Source: Pedobacter arcticus A12 (GTDB lineage: Bacteria; Bacteroidota; Bacteroidia; Sphingobacteriales; Sphingobacteriaceae). Taken from it: 64,000 bases of DNA. Below are positions 24,999 to 35,778 of the stretch, one piece after another. The translations under genes and the position numbers were made by a program. The notes below the pieces were generated by a model. That model did no database searches, had not been told where the DNA came from, and worked only from the letters and a program-made list of their open reading frames with translations. Each line of letters starts with the position of its first letter. The stretch's first letter is position 1. The stretch covers positions 310,001 through 374,000 of the forward strand of contig NZ_JH947128.1 in the NCBI RefSeq assembly GCF_000302595.1. Direction: 5' to 3'.

Positions 24999-26375
24999 TT
25001 AGCTCAGCTTCCCTACCAACTCTTCCACGCCAACTTTTACCTGTTCGCCAGTTGCCATATTTTTTAAACTTAACTGGCCACTCTGCATTTCATCACCACC
25101 AATCACCAATACGTAAGGGATATTTTTATCATTAGCGTAAGCCATCTGTTTTTTCATTTTTGCCCCATAAGGGAAAAGCTCAGTGTTAATATCAGCTTGA
25201 CGGAGTTTATTTAAAATAGGCAAACTAAAAGTTTCTTCTTCTTCCCCAAAAACACATATCAACACCTTAGTACTTTCATTTGTAGTTGATGGAAATAAAC
25301 TAAGTTCTTCTAAAACATCATAGATTCTATCTGCACCAAAAGAGATTCCAACGCCGGTCAGTCCTTCTTTGCCAAACATTCCGGTCAAATCATCGTACCT
25401 GCCACCACCGCCAATAGAACCCATGGTAGCTTCATTTGTTTTTACCTCAAAAATGCATCCGGTATAATAATTTAAGCCTCGGGCTAAGGTTAAATCAAGA
25501 TCAACTTTAGCGGTTTTTAAACTAAAGGAATTTAAGTAGTTTAGTACTTTTTCAATTTCCTGAACACCATTTTGTCCAACCGTAGAGCTTGCTAAAATCG
25601 TAGAAAGCGAAGCCAGTTTTTCTTGATTCGAACCTGATAACAGAATTACCGGTTTCAATATGGCTAAATCTTCGGAAGTGAATCCTTTTTCTAAAAGTTC
25701 TTTTTCAACCCCATCTAGCCCTATTTTATCCAATTTATCAATGGCAACGGTTAAATCTACAATCTGTTCGGGCTTACCAATTAACTCCGCAATACCTGAT
25801 AAAATTTTACGATTGTTGATCTTTATGGTAAAATCCTTTAGCCCTAAATTGCTCAATGCTTCATCATAAATGCAAACAAATTCGGCTTCGTTTAACAAAG
25901 AATCAGACCCTACCACATCGGCATCGCACTGGTAAAACTCGCGGTAACGGCCTTTTTGCGGTCTATCTGCTCGCCAAACTGGTTGCACTTGGAAACGCTT
26001 AAAGGGTGAAGTAATTTCGTTTTGGTGCATCACTACGTAACGGGCAAAAGGCACTGTTAAATCATAACGTAATGCTTTCTCAGAAATAATTGGCAATAGC
26101 TTTTTTGAACTTAATTCTTCACCTTTCTGCTTTAAGCTTTCCGCTTTAAGCATATAATCGCCACTATTTAAAATCTTAAAAATCAGCTGATCTCCTTCGT
26201 CACCATACTTTCCAGTTAGTGTATCCAAATTCTCCATGGTTGGAGTTTGTATCTCTTGATAACCGTACTTTTTGAATACCTTTTTTATCGTATCAAAAAT
26301 ATAGTTCCGCCTAATCATTACCTCTGGACCAAAATCTCTGGTACCTTTTGGAATTGCTGCTCTCACATTTGCCAT
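24999..26375 (-). CDS. hisS: histidyl-tRNA synthetase
   Basis: 458 residues, class II synthetase charging tRNA-His. Motif 1 ([35 protein letters not shown]), the motif 2 loop ([31 protein letters not shown]), the histidine-specific stretch [15 protein letters not shown] and motif 3 ([17 protein letters not shown]...[11 protein letters not shown]) are all present, followed by an anticodon-binding domain. Length is normal. Transcribed alone; a TACTTTTG box lies 5 bases before the ATG (26387-26380). Confidence 0.97.
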   Translation of the reverse strand: MANVRAAIPKGTRDFGPEVMIRRNYIFDTIKKVFKKYGYQEIQTPTMENLDTLTGKYGDEGDQLIFKILNSGDYMLKAESLKQKGEELSSKKLLPIISEKALRYDLTVPFARYVVMHQNEITSPFKRFQVQPVWRADRPQKGRYREFYQCDADVVGSDSLLNEAEFVCIYDEALSNLGLKDFTIKINNRKILSGIAELIGKPEQIVDLTVAIDKLDKIGLDGVEKELLEKGFTSEDLAILKPVILLSGSNQEKLASLSTILASSTVGQNGVQEIEKVLNYLNSFSLKTAKVDLDLTLARGLNYYTGCIFEVKTNEATMGSIGGGGRYDDLTGMFGKEGLTGVGISFGADRIYDVLEELSLFPSTTNESTKVLICVFGEEEETFSLPILNKLRQADINTELFPYGAKMKKQMAYANDKNIPYVLVIGGDEMQSGQLSLKNMATGEQVKVGVEELVGKLS

Positions 26376-26520
26376 GGCGCAAAAGTAAACATTACAATAT
26401 TAATTTGTTTGGAGTTTTCGCCTAATTTTTAACCAGCGATTAGCCTATTCCACACGGTAGTTTTAATGAACCAGGTTTGCTTAGGTATAATCAATTACAA
26501 TTTGCGAAGACCTTTTAAAC

Positions 26521-26556
26521 AAAGAAACCACAATAGTTTTTCTATCATGGTTCTTT
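26521..26556 (-). terminator. probable terminator after the OMP beta-barrel gene
   Basis: On the minus strand AAAGAACCATGATA pairs, with a bulge and a mismatch, with TATTGTGGTTTCTTT across a 7-base loop, followed by GTTTAAAA. It lies 18 bases past the stop codon at 26574. Confidence 0.5.
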
Positions 26557-26573
26557 AAAATGTGTGCTAATAC

Positions 26574-29294
26574 TTAATGTCGCCTGTAACCACCGCCTCC
26601 CATATCTGGCATTTCGCTACTTTTACCGGCAAACTTGGAGAAGTTAAAAGTAAAACTCAACAGAAAATACCTAGCTAATCTGTTACTTTCTGATAAAGTG
26701 GTAGTGTTCCCTGTTGCAGCATAAGAAAGGCTGGTACTTTGATCTAAAATATCAAAGGCCTGTAGTTTAAACGATGCCTTTTTACCTTTTAAAAATTGCT
26801 TTTCTAGGTAACTGTTAATAATTAATGGGTTTGAGCTAATGGTGCTGTAACCGCTGTTGAAGGTTTTATCCAACTTACCACCAAAAATCCATGTTTTTAA
26901 GAAGTAGATTTTGGTATCTATATTAAAACCTAAAGAATTAACTTCTGTATTGGCTCTGTTATTTAATGTGTTCGCATTTTTGTTATAAGTATAAGTTGCT
27001 TCTGGCGTTAACTCAAACCATTCAACCGGGTTAATTTGTAGACCAACACGTTGACTTAAAATCAGGTTCTTCCCTGTATTTTTTGCGTCATCAATAAAAG
27101 AAATATTGTTGTTATAAATAGCCGATCCTCTAAACCTTAAAACATATTTTTTTTCTTGAAATGGTTTCGAGAATGCATAAAAACCGTTTAAATTATAGTA
27201 ACCATCGGTATTCAAATACCTGTTTTCACGCAATACAGATGGATCACCAGCAATTGGAGAAGTGATGGTATTGGTTACTATTTTATTGTTTGTACTACTG
27301 TAGGATATGCTTGCGAATAACACATTGCTAGTTGCAAAATCAAAATTCGCATACCTTAACCTCATGCTATTGCTAAACTCGGGGCGTAAATCTGGGTTAC
27401 CCGTTACATAAACACTTTTGTTAGATTGGTCTGTAATTGGTTGCAGTTGGCTATAATCTGGCTGATTGCTTCGCCCATCGTAAGTAAAACTTAGCTCCCT
27501 AGTTTTAGAAAACTTATAGCTGAACCTTGCATTGGGAAATAAGTTTGTTTCACTTTTATCAGCAACATTGGTATTGCTTTTTAAAACTGAAGGTTGTGCA
27601 GAAAAACCCACATTATAGTTATATTTTTTTTCGTTTACACGATAATTCAGTCCAAATTTATTGGTAATATAATCAAACTGGTATTGGTTACTTTGCAAAG
27701 GATCAAAAACTGGAGTGCCACCGTCCACTTTTGTACTTTCTACCGTTCGGTCATTATCTGCTCTGGCAAATCCATAAGTATAATTGAATTCTAAATTTTT
27801 TGTTGAAGTGATCGGCTCTTGATAAGAAACCTTAAGCTCCACATTGTTATTTTTATTATCGCCAAATATCAACTGCTTTTGATAGCTATCGATCTGTCCA
27901 TTTGGCGTGTTATCATTAGAGTTATATAGATAATCCTGGTTTTGACTGTTTGAACTCGAATTTAAACTCGCATTAAGCGACAAGTTCCTTGCTTTTGCTC
28001 CAAAACGATGGTTGTACAGAATGTCCGTTCCGTAATTTGGTTTTGTGTAATTATTAAACTCTTGCGATGTGCCTTTTGAAACTATATCCTGTGTATTAAT
28101 ATCAAAATTGGTAAATGTATCACCTTTATTTTTACTATAACTGATTTTCGGTGAGATTTTGAGATAGTTTAAACTATCAATCTTATACTCGAAATTAAAA
28201 TCTATACGATGACCATTTGATACAGAACCGGCATTGTTAAAGTTGTTATTATAAAAGGTATTATCCTGCGTTAAAATATCCTGCAAACTCTTACTGCTGA
28301 TTGTGTTGTCTTTATTTGAAAAACTATAACTACCGTAGGCTGTGATTTTGCTACCCCAATTATCACGATAGTTAAACCCGATAGAGCTTACATTGGTGAG
28401 TCCATCGCGGTCATCCGGATTATAGTTCCCCCTCCTTCTACCGCCACCTGTATTGCTTAAATTAAAAACATTTGCGTTAACATTATTGAAATTTGCCAAC
28501 AACGCCAACTGGCGGTTATTGTTAAATCCAGCTGCAAACACAGACCCTTGATAGCGATCACTATTCCCACCTCCAATAACGCCACGGGTTAAGTAACCTT
28601 TATTTTTATCTTCCCTAATCGTAAAATTTAAAATCTTCTCTGCATCACCACTTTTAACGCCGGTAATATTAGCCTGATCGCCATAATCATCAATTACCTG
28701 TACATTTTTTATCACGTCTGCAGGCAACTGTTGTGTTGCCGTTTTAACATCGCCACCAAAAAAGTCTTTCCCATTAATACGTATCCGTGTAATTTCCTTA
28801 CCCTGAGCTGTAACGTTACCATCTTTATCTACCTCTACCCCAGGTAACTTTTTTAACAAATCTTCTGCTAAAGCATTCTCCTTAAGTTTATACATATCCG
28901 CTCTGTATTGTAAAGTATCTTCCTTAACAGTAACCTCTGGCGTACCATTAACTACAATTTCGTTAAGCATTTTGCTGTCATTTTTTAAAATGATGGGGCT
29001 TAAAATTTCTTGCTTTACGTTAGGTTTTACCACAACACTGCGTTTAGCTATTTGATAACCAAGCGATGTAATGGTAATAGAAAACTGATTTGATTTAACG
29101 TTATTAAAAACAAAACCACCATCCACATTTGTGCTTGTTAAAATGGTATCTGTTGCTGTTGCCAACTTAACTGCGGCACCAATAACACTTAGTTTTGTGG
29201 TATCCAATACAGTACCTCTTACCGTAATTAGCGACTGTGCCTGCGCAAAAAAGGCACTAAAAATTAACAAGCTTAGGTAAGCGATTTTCTTCAT
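26574..29294 (-). CDS. outer-membrane beta-barrel family protein (TonB-receptor-like, OMP_b-brl_3 type)
   Basis: 906 residues. Signal peptide ending AQAQS, a CarboxypepD_reg-like domain (~22-105; VRGTVLDTTKLSVIGAAVKL), a plug-like domain with MLNEIVVNGTPEVTVKEDTLQYRAD and KEITRIRINGKDFFGGDVKTATQQLPAD, then an Asn-rich beta-barrel. The C-terminus is Gly-rich (MPDMGGGGYRRH) rather than a typical aromatic end. Such proteins are outer-membrane receptors or assembly factors of unknown ligand. It lies directly downstream of the LytTR/His_kinase pair with a 192-bp gap. Confidence 0.88.
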   Translation of the reverse strand: MKKIAYLSLLIFSAFFAQAQSLITVRGTVLDTTKLSVIGAAVKLATATDTILTSTNVDGGFVFNNVKSNQFSITITSLGYQIAKRSVVVKPNVKQEILSPIILKNDSKMLNEIVVNGTPEVTVKEDTLQYRADMYKLKENALAEDLLKKLPGVEVDKDGNVTAQGKEITRIRINGKDFFGGDVKTATQQLPADVIKNVQVIDDYGDQANITGVKSGDAEKILNFTIREDKNKGYLTRGVIGGGNSDRYQGSVFAAGFNNNRQLALLANFNNVNANVFNLSNTGGGRRRGNYNPDDRDGLTNVSSIGFNYRDNWGSKITAYGSYSFSNKDNTISSKSLQDILTQDNTFYNNNFNNAGSVSNGHRIDFNFEYKIDSLNYLKISPKISYSKNKGDTFTNFDINTQDIVSKGTSQEFNNYTKPNYGTDILYNHRFGAKARNLSLNASLNSSSNSQNQDYLYNSNDNTPNGQIDSYQKQLIFGDNKNNNVELKVSYQEPITSTKNLEFNYTYGFARADNDRTVESTKVDGGTPVFDPLQSNQYQFDYITNKFGLNYRVNEKKYNYNVGFSAQPSVLKSNTNVADKSETNLFPNARFSYKFSKTRELSFTYDGRSNQPDYSQLQPITDQSNKSVYVTGNPDLRPEFSNSMRLRYANFDFATSNVLFASISYSSTNNKIVTNTITSPIAGDPSVLRENRYLNTDGYYNLNGFYAFSKPFQEKKYVLRFRGSAIYNNNISFIDDAKNTGKNLILSQRVGLQINPVEWFELTPEATYTYNKNANTLNNRANTEVNSLGFNIDTKIYFLKTWIFGGKLDKTFNSGYSTISSNPLIINSYLEKQFLKGKKASFKLQAFDILDQSTSLSYAATGNTTTLSESNRLARYFLLSFTFNFSKFAGKSSEMPDMGGGGYRRH

Positions 29295-29486
29295 TATATT
29301 ATTTGTTTTTAACGATAATCAAATAGGTTTAAGAATTGTTTTGTATGATGCTCATAAAAAGCACCTAACCCTTAAGATTGTAGTTCTTTTGCAAACTGTG
29401 GCAATGATAGCAAGCACTTTCCACTTTTAAAAGTATTTGCTACCTACGCTTATAAAAAATAGATGAAACGGGGTTTTTAAGGAGGT

Positions 29487-30203
29487 TTAGAGATTTTTGT
29501 CACTGATATGTTGCAAAACTGCATCTCGGTAAAAGTCTGTTACCGTGATTTCTTTGCGAGGTAGAATAATGTGGTTTCTTTTAAAAGCGGTCATGTGGTT
29601 TAAAGAAACTATGTACGATTTATGAACACGCAGAAAATCCTTATTAGGTAATTTCTCTTCCAAATATCGCATAGTTAAACGGGTAATTACAGGCTTATCA
29701 TTACCTATCAAATAAATTTTAATATAATCTTTTAGTCCCTCAATGTATTCAACCTGATCTAACTTAATTTTTACGTTAGCATAATCTGCGTTTACGAATA
29801 AATATTCTCGGTTTACTGTGGTGCTATTTGTTGTAGTATTCCGCAACATAAATAAATCATGGGCTTTGTTTGCAGATTTTAAAAAGCGGTCTAAAGAAAC
29901 CGGTTTCAACAGATAATCTACAACATCAAGCTCAAAACCTTCTAAAGCATATTTCTCATAGGCTGTCACCAAAATAATCATTGGCGGGGTTCCGGTAAGG
30001 CTCTTCAACATTTGCAAACCGCTTATCCCAGGCATTTGGATATCAAGAAAAACAAGGTCAATCTGTTGTGTTTTTATTAGCTCTAAAGCTTGTACCGCAT
30101 TTTTACAACAGGCCACCAAGTTTAAAAAAGAAAGAGATTTAATATTGTCTTCTATTAACTCTCTGGCTAAATGCTCATCATCAACTACTAAACAATTAAT
30201 CAT
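29487..30203 (-). CDS. LytTR-family response regulator
   Basis: 238 residues. Receiver domain first ([14 protein letters not shown], phospho-acceptor in [10 protein letters not shown], conserved [24 protein letters not shown]), then a LytTR DNA-binding domain (~135-238; [13 protein letters not shown]-like region and [15 protein letters not shown]). The frame can be opened at a TTG at 30212, but the ATG at 30203 is the normal start (MINCLVVDD). It overlaps the end of the sensor kinase gene by 8 bases, so the pair is translationally coupled. The OMP gene downstream is a possible target. Confidence 0.94.
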   Translation of the reverse strand: MINCLVVDDEHLARELIEDNIKSLSFLNLVACCKNAVQALELIKTQQIDLVFLDIQMPGISGLQMLKSLTGTPPMIILVTAYEKYALEGFELDVVDYLLKPVSLDRFLKSANKAHDLFMLRNTTTNSTTVNREYLFVNADYANVKIKLDQVEYIEGLKDYIKIYLIGNDKPVITRLTMRYLEEKLPNKDFLRVHKSYIVSLNHMTAFKRNHIILPRKEITVTDFYRDAVLQHISDKNL

Positions 30204-31221
30204 ATTTTCCAATTTTCAATTGTACCTTATACTTCCCCTTGCTTTTTGTTATGGTAAGTTGATGATTTTTTTGATAAAGCAACTCCAATCTTCTTTTTGT
30301 ATTGATAAGCCCAATTCCCGAACTGCTATCTTTAGTATCGGTGTTTGGTGCAATGTCGTTATCTACTTCAAAAACAAGAAGTTCATCTGAGGCTGTCAAT
30401 CTGATATCTATCCTTGGTTTTTCCAAAGTACCCATCCCGTGTTTAAAAGCATTCTCCACAAAAGGGATCAAAATCATAGGCTCAAGAATAAAGTGGCTAG
30501 CATCGCCAACAACAGTAAACGACACATCTACATCATCACCAAATCTAAGTTTTTGCAAGTCTATATATCCTTGTAAATAACCAATTTCTTGTGCTATAAC
30601 AATTTTATTTTCATGTCCCTCATATAACATATACCTTAACAAGGTAGATAATTGCAATAAGGCAGGCTCCATTTTGTCGCTTTTTTTACGAGCTAAGGAA
30701 ACTAAATTATTAAGCACATTAAACATAAAGTGAGGGCTCACCTGCGACCGCAAAAAGCTAAGCTCCGTTTTTAAATTCTCGGTCTCTCTTTCTTTTGTTA
30801 ATTTCTTACCCTTTATATAATCAACAATAATGCAATAGCTACAGCTTATTCCAACGATAAAAACATAGCTAAATAGCTCTGGAATAATCGACTTTTTCCA
30901 CCGCTTTTTAGATGGAAAAACGTCGGTTGCAATGTATCGAGAAACTAAATAAGCTACCAATAAAGTTAATAAAAGCATCAAAAGGTAAAATACCCAGTTC
31001 TGCTTTTTAAATATTACCGGAAAAAGGTAGTATGCATTGAGATAGAATATAACAATGAGCAGAAAGTTGTTGATTAACATCCGATACACAAAACTATCGG
31101 AAACGGTACCAGTTGGTGAGTTAAATTTAAACAGAAAGGCAGGCAAAAGCAACATACACCAAAAGGCAAAATGCAACGCAAGCAAAGAAATATTTAAATT
31201 TTTAGGACTGAATGTTTTCAA
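30196..31221 (-). CDS. sensor histidine kinase, His_kinase (LytS/YehU-like) family
   Basis: 341 residues. Four membrane helices fill the first ~130 residues, followed by a coiled linker ([21 protein letters not shown]) and the His_kinase box with phospho-acceptor His in [22 protein letters not shown]. The ATPase domain has the N box [10 protein letters not shown] and G box [17 protein letters not shown]. It phosphorylates the LytTR regulator encoded by the overlapping gene. The only upstream in-frame start is TTG at 31221; the nearest in-frame ATG lies inside the first membrane segment. A minus-strand terminator-like hairpin stands about 110 bases upstream (31332-31364). Confidence 0.92.
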   Translation of the reverse strand: MKTFSPKNLNISLLALHFAFWCMLLLPAFLFKFNSPTGTVSDSFVYRMLINNFLLIVIFYLNAYYLFPVIFKKQNWVFYLLMLLLTLLVAYLVSRYIATDVFPSKKRWKKSIIPELFSYVFIVGISCSYCIIVDYIKGKKLTKERETENLKTELSFLRSQVSPHFMFNVLNNLVSLARKKSDKMEPALLQLSTLLRYMLYEGHENKIVIAQEIGYLQGYIDLQKLRFGDDVDVSFTVVGDASHFILEPMILIPFVENAFKHGMGTLEKPRIDIRLTASDELLVFEVDNDIAPNTDTKDSSSGIGLINTKRRLELLYQKNHQLTITKSKGKYKVQLKIGKYD

Positions 31222-31641
31222 TTTTACGGAGTTAAACTTTACTAAGGAACAACTTCACGAATGAACTAACAACAAATTGGGCTTAACCTACTTTATTTTT
31301 AGACCAAAAGCCAAAATATGGCTATTAAAAAAATACCCGACCTCACGTTCTGAGGGCGGGTATTACACAATAAAACTTAGAAAAGATTTGTAACCCGATA
31401 TTTTGAATACCATCAAACCTCTTAGCAACCTTAGCACAAGGCTACTTAGGCTTTCTACGACGATAAACCAAATAGGTTATTAAATTCTAAATAAAAATAG
31501 AAAAAAATAATATTAAAAGAAGCTATAAACAGGAACGTCTCTTTTTTTTTACGTAATGCTTATAATAGACTGACAAAAGCAAAAAAAATCAAACCTTATT
31601 AATATCTACTCGTATAAATTACATAACAAAGTATTAAAATT
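31222..31641. other. 420-bp intergenic region between divergent signalling genes
   Basis: It holds one clear structure, a minus-strand terminator-like hairpin at 31332-31364. The remainder is AT-rich with no open frame showing family resemblance. The promoters of the sensor kinase and Hpt genes must lie here, but no full consensus match was found. Confidence 0.6.
31327..31364 (-). terminator. orphan terminator-like hairpin upstream of the sensor kinase
   Basis: On the minus strand AATACCCG-c-CCTCA-gaacg-TGAGG-t-CGGGTATT followed by seven T. Both stem blocks are perfect. No gene lies upstream of it on this strand within the intergenic region, so it is either an attenuator in the kinase leader or the end of a small RNA. 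Confidence 0.65.
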
Positions 31642-32013
31642 ATGGTTGAACTTGAAGATAGTATGCAACGCCCAGATAGCCACTTCAATTTTGACAGAAT
31701 GTACAAATACCTTGGTAACGACAAGGAAAGTATCAAAGAAATTCTTTTAATGGTGCTTGATGAGCTTAAGTTGTCTGTACAAAAATTTGAAGATCACATA
31801 TTTAACGGGAGTTTACAAGAAATTAAAAACACGGCTCATAAGCTTATCGGCACTACTGCCTCTGTAGGGCTAGAAAAACTGTGCGCTACCGCAAAAAAAA
31901 TAGAACAGATAAAATACTTTGATTCAGAAACCTTGCAGTTGCTTTTATCTAAACTTAAGACTGAAGCTTCGCTGGTAAAAAAACTCATAAAAAGCTACCT
32001 TATCAACAGCTAA
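31642..32013 (+). CDS. stand-alone histidine phosphotransfer (Hpt) protein
   Basis: 123 residues, one Hpt four-helix domain with phospho-acceptor His in NTAHKLIGTTASVGLEKL. It would relay phosphate between a hybrid kinase and a response regulator. It is clearly paralogous to the Hpt domain at the C-terminus of the next gene: both have HFN...GND opening helices, an AHKL/GHKL-(I/F)-GT-x(2)-S-x-GLE active-site helix and a (L/V)-V-(K/S)-KL-(I/V)-K end. It is probably the free partner of that kinase, 135 bases upstream. Confidence 0.88.
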   Translation: MVELEDSMQRPDSHFNFDRMYKYLGNDKESIKEILLMVLDELKLSVQKFEDHIFNGSLQEIKNTAHKLIGTTASVGLEKLCATAKKIEQIKYFDSETLQLLLSKLKTEASLVKKLIKSYLINS

Positions 32014-32148
32014 CCTACTTACAGCAGGGTTACAAACCCAACTAATCCGATTAAAATTTTCAACTAAGACGATACGTTTGTAATTTTATTATTGCCTAAA
32101 TAATTTAAATAAAATTTACCCGTATTTAGATTAAAATTATCCACACGC

Positions 32149-35100
32149 ATGATCAATCACAACGAAAATGAACGAGTAGACGCATTAAAAAACTATCAGA
32201 TTTTAGATACCTTACCAAAAGAATCGTTTGATAGGTTCACAAAATTGGCTTCCATCATTTGTGAAGTTCCTATTTCGTTAATTTCATTACTTGACGAGAA
32301 CAGGCAGTGGTTTAAATCTAAAGTGGGTATAGATGCAAGCGAGACACCTAAAAACATTGCATTTTGTAGGTACACCATATTAAATAATGAGATTTTTGAG
32401 GTAGAAGACGCTACAGAAGACGATCGTTTTAAAGAAAACCCTTTAGTCACTTCTTCACCACATATCAAATTTTATGCGGGCTACCCACTGATCGACCCTC
32501 AAGGATATGCACTAGGAACACTTTGCGTAATTGACACTAAACCCAGAAAACTTAAGCCCTATCAAAGAGAGGCGCTTAAGCTTTTAACACGATCAATTAT
32601 TGAGCTCATTGTATTGCAAAGAAAAACACAAGAAGTTGACAATTTCGATCGGCTTTTTAAAATATCTAGAGACCTAATCTGTATTTTGGAACCCAATGGG
32701 CAGTTTGTAAATGCTAATCCAGCTTTTAAACATTTATTGGGTTGGAATCAAACCTACTTAAAAGATAAATCTTTTTTTGACTTTGTACACCCAGATGATA
32801 TAACTGAAACAAAGGAGAAAATCAATAAGTTAATTACAGGAGTTCCCACCGTAAGTTTCTCTCACCGATTTAAAAATAAAGAGGGCTTATATCGGATGCT
32901 AGAGTGGGCTGCAACTCCGGAGCCATCTACAAAAATGTTCTTTGCCATTGCCAGAGACGTAACAGATGCCAAAGCAAAAGAAATAGCTTTACATGTTTCG
33001 GAACAAAAGTTAAGAGCATTTTTCGAAAACTCTACCGCATTTATGTGTACCCATGATTTAGACGGTCGTCTTTTAACCGTAAATGGTGCAGGGGCGAAAA
33101 GCTTGGGGTACAGTAAAGAAGAAATCGTTGGAAGTACGCTATTTCAGCTTATCCCTAAAAGCCGGTACGAGCCAATGAAAGCTTACTTAGCTGCAATAGA
33201 AAAGTTTGGAGAGGCCAAAGGTCTGATGTACACACAACATAAAAATGGAGACACGCTAACCTGGCTTTTCAATAATGTGCTGGAAACTGCACCAAATGGC
33301 GACAAATATGTGATAGGAAATGCCGTAGACATTACAGAGCGCTACAAACTTGAGGCTGACCTAACACGCACCAAAGAGATGCTGGAGCAAACGAATGGCA
33401 TTGCAAAAATTGGTGCTTGGGAAATAGATTTAAGAACACAGAAAATCTACTGGTCAAGCATTACAAAAGTATTACATGAGGTTAGTGAAAATTACGAACC
33501 CAATTTTGAGGATGCTGTCTCTTTCTTTGGCGACTATGAATCAGTTATTAGAGAAGCTTTTGGAAAAGCCGTGGAACATGGCACTTCTTACGACCTTGAA
33601 ATACAGTTAGCCACTGCCAAACATAATAACCTATGGGTTAGAGTTATTGGCACACCTGAGTTTAAAGACGGAAAATGTATTCGTGTTTCAGGAACTTTCC
33701 AAGATATCACAGAAAACTACCTCCACAGGATTGCATTAAACACAGCCAAAATACAGGCAGAAGAAGCCAGCGTAGCCAAATCTGAATTCTTGGCAAGTAT
33801 GAGCCACGAGATACGCACACCGTTAAACGGGATAATTGGATTTACAGACCTGGTATTAAAAACCGTTTTAAACCAAACTCAACAACAATATTTAACAATT
33901 GTAAATCAATCTGCAAACGCATTATTAGGGGTAATTAACGATATTTTAGATTTCTCTAAAATTGAAGCCGGAAAACTAGAGCTCGATATCGAAAAATCTG
34001 ATCTATTTGAACTTACCAGCGAGGCATCAGATATCATTACTTTTCAGGCGCAAAACAAAGGTTTAGAAGTACTACTAAACATCGAACCGAACTTACCACG
34101 TTATGTTTATATCGACAGTATACGTCTAAAACAAGTTCTTATCAATCTTTTGGGTAACGCTATTAAATTTACGGATAACGGAGAGATAGAACTTAAGATA
34201 TATACAGAAAGCGATTTAAACAAAGAATATGTTGATTTCTGTTTTGAAGTTAGAGACACCGGAATCGGCATTCAGCCAGACAAACAAATCAAAATTTTTG
34301 ATGCTTTTTCTCAAGAAGATTCATCAACCACCAAAAAATATGGCGGAACAGGTTTAGGACTTACCATTTCTAACAGGTTGTTAGATTTAATGGATAGTAA
34401 ATTAGAATTAAAGAGCAAGGTTGGTTTTGGAAGCACCTTTTATTTTAAAATAAGATTAAAAGCCCAACATGGGGAAGTACAGCCTTCTGAAGATATTAGC
34501 TTTATAAAAACGGCTTTAGTTGTTGATGATAACGAAAACAACCGATTGATTTTAAGGCAAATGCTTTTGATCAAAAATATTAAAGTTACAGAGGCAAAAA
34601 ATGGTTTAGAAGCACTGCAATTGCTAAGCGAAGGCAAAAGATATGATGTGATTTTAATGGATTACCATATGCCTTATATGGACGGGCTCGAAACTATTGC
34701 AAAAATCAGAAAAAGCTTTGTTCAAGATTCAGATTATCAACCTATCATGCTCTTGCACAGCTCCTCTGACGATGAAAAAATTATTCAGATTTGTGAAGAA
34801 TATGGCGTTAACCTAAGAATGGTTAAACCTATTAAAATGCAAGATCTGTTTAATAAGTTAGCCAAATTAAACTTAAAAGAACCAACGACAATAGATATAG
34901 TTTTAGAAAAACCAGTTGTTACAGATTCTTATAAAATATTAGTTGTTGAAGATAATTTGGTAAATAAATTACTAGCTAGAACAGTAATTGCAAGAATATT
35001 ACCAAATGCTCATATTTTAGAAGCCAACAACGGAGTAGAAGCCATTGAGCAATACAAATCTAACCTGCCAGACCTCATACTTATGGATTTACAGATGCCT

Positions 35101-35685
35101 GTAATGAATGGTTATGAAGCTACTGAGAAAATTAGACTGATTGATAAAGAGCATAACCGATCCACAATAATAGTTGCCTTAACAGCAGGAAATGTTAAAG
35201 GAGAAAAAGAACGCTGTTTAGAAATTGGCATGAATGACTTTGTCACCAAACCTTTTGTAGAAGAAAACCTAGCGATACTTTTTTCAAAATGGCTCATCAA
35301 AAATTCGTCAGAAGAAATTGAAGAGCCTGATTTGACCCATAGTGAGACCCATTTCAATATGGGAAAAATCAAAAATTTTATGGGCAATGACATCGATACC
35401 ATTAAACTTGTATTAAACTTAACCATCGACGAGATCAAAAAGACCGATATCGCCTTTAAGCAATTGATAAGTTCACCAAGTTTAAACCTTGTTACTGCTT
35501 TGGGACATAAATTATTTGGTACAGCTTCTAGTACCGGCTTAGAGGTTTTGGCAAATCTTGCCCGAGAGATTGAGCAACTCAAAGAGATTGACCAGGAACA
35601 ATTAAACGAATTATATGCATCGTTACATAAGGAGGTTAATTTAGTAAGTAAACTGGTGAAAAAAGAGCTGGAACAACTTGACTGA
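32149..35685 (+). CDS. hybrid sensor histidine kinase with GAF, PAS, two receivers and Hpt
   Basis: 1178 residues, no membrane segment, so cytoplasmic sensing. Order: GAF (~15-150), three PAS-type domains (~165-285, 290-405, 410-525), HisKA with acceptor His in SMSHEIRTPLNGIIGF (~545-610), HATPase (N box LINLLGNAIKFTDNG, G boxes VRDTGIGI and GGTGLGLTIS), receiver 1 (ALVVDDNENNR, VILMDYHMPYMDG), receiver 2 (ILVVEDNLVNKLL, LILMDLQMPVMNG) and a C-terminal Hpt domain (acceptor in LGHKLFGTASSTGLE, His ~1119). A full phosphorelay is thus present in one chain. The separate Hpt gene upstream offers an alternative outlet. Input signal and output regulator are unknown. Confidence 0.94.
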   Translation: MINHNENERVDALKNYQILDTLPKESFDRFTKLASIICEVPISLISLLDENRQWFKSKVGIDASETPKNIAFCRYTILNNEIFEVEDATEDDRFKENPLVTSSPHIKFYAGYPLIDPQGYALGTLCVIDTKPRKLKPYQREALKLLTRSIIELIVLQRKTQEVDNFDRLFKISRDLICILEPNGQFVNANPAFKHLLGWNQTYLKDKSFFDFVHPDDITETKEKINKLITGVPTVSFSHRFKNKEGLYRMLEWAATPEPSTKMFFAIARDVTDAKAKEIALHVSEQKLRAFFENSTAFMCTHDLDGRLLTVNGAGAKSLGYSKEEIVGSTLFQLIPKSRYEPMKAYLAAIEKFGEAKGLMYTQHKNGDTLTWLFNNVLETAPNGDKYVIGNAVDITERYKLEADLTRTKEMLEQTNGIAKIGAWEIDLRTQKIYWSSITKVLHEVSENYEPNFEDAVSFFGDYESVIREAFGKAVEHGTSYDLEIQLATAKHNNLWVRVIGTPEFKDGKCIRVSGTFQDITENYLHRIALNTAKIQAEEASVAKSEFLASMSHEIRTPLNGIIGFTDLVLKTVLNQTQQQYLTIVNQSANALLGVINDILDFSKIEAGKLELDIEKSDLFELTSEASDIITFQAQNKGLEVLLNIEPNLPRYVYIDSIRLKQVLINLLGNAIKFTDNGEIELKIYTESDLNKEYVDFCFEVRDTGIGIQPDKQIKIFDAFSQEDSSTTKKYGGTGLGLTISNRLLDLMDSKLELKSKVGFGSTFYFKIRLKAQHGEVQPSEDISFIKTALVVDDNENNRLILRQMLLIKNIKVTEAKNGLEALQLLSEGKRYDVILMDYHMPYMDGLETIAKIRKSFVQDSDYQPIMLLHSSSDDEKIIQICEEYGVNLRMVKPIKMQDLFNKLAKLNLKEPTTIDIVLEKPVVTDSYKILVVEDNLVNKLLARTVIARILPNAHILEANNGVEAIEQYKSNLPDLILMDLQMPVMNGYEATEKIRLIDKEHNRSTIIVALTAGNVKGEKERCLEIGMNDFVTKPFVEENLAILFSKWLIKNSSEEIEEPDLTHSETHFNMGKIKNFMGNDIDTIKLVLNLTIDEIKKTDIAFKQLISSPSLNLVTALGHKLFGTASSTGLEVLANLAREIEQLKEIDQEQLNELYASLHKEVNLVSKLVKKELEQLD

Positions 35686-35706
35686 GGTTAATTTATGGTA
35701 AAACAG

Positions 35707-35742
35707 AAAACGCTAATCAATAATAAGATTAGCGTTTTTTTT
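35707..35742. terminator. terminator after the hybrid kinase
   Basis: AAAACGCTAATC-aataataa-GATTAGCGTTTT, perfect 12-bp arms with a T run on the plus strand and an A run before the stem, so possibly also useful for the convergent TPR gene. Confidence 0.85.
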
Positions 35743-35778
35743 GTGGTAAATAATCTCCCAGAACTCAATTCCAAAAAA

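Noticed and set aside
35112-35582. 156-codon open frame antisense to the hybrid kinase
   Set aside because: The opposite strand encodes clear receiver and Hpt domains; the antisense product is a Ser-rich shadow.
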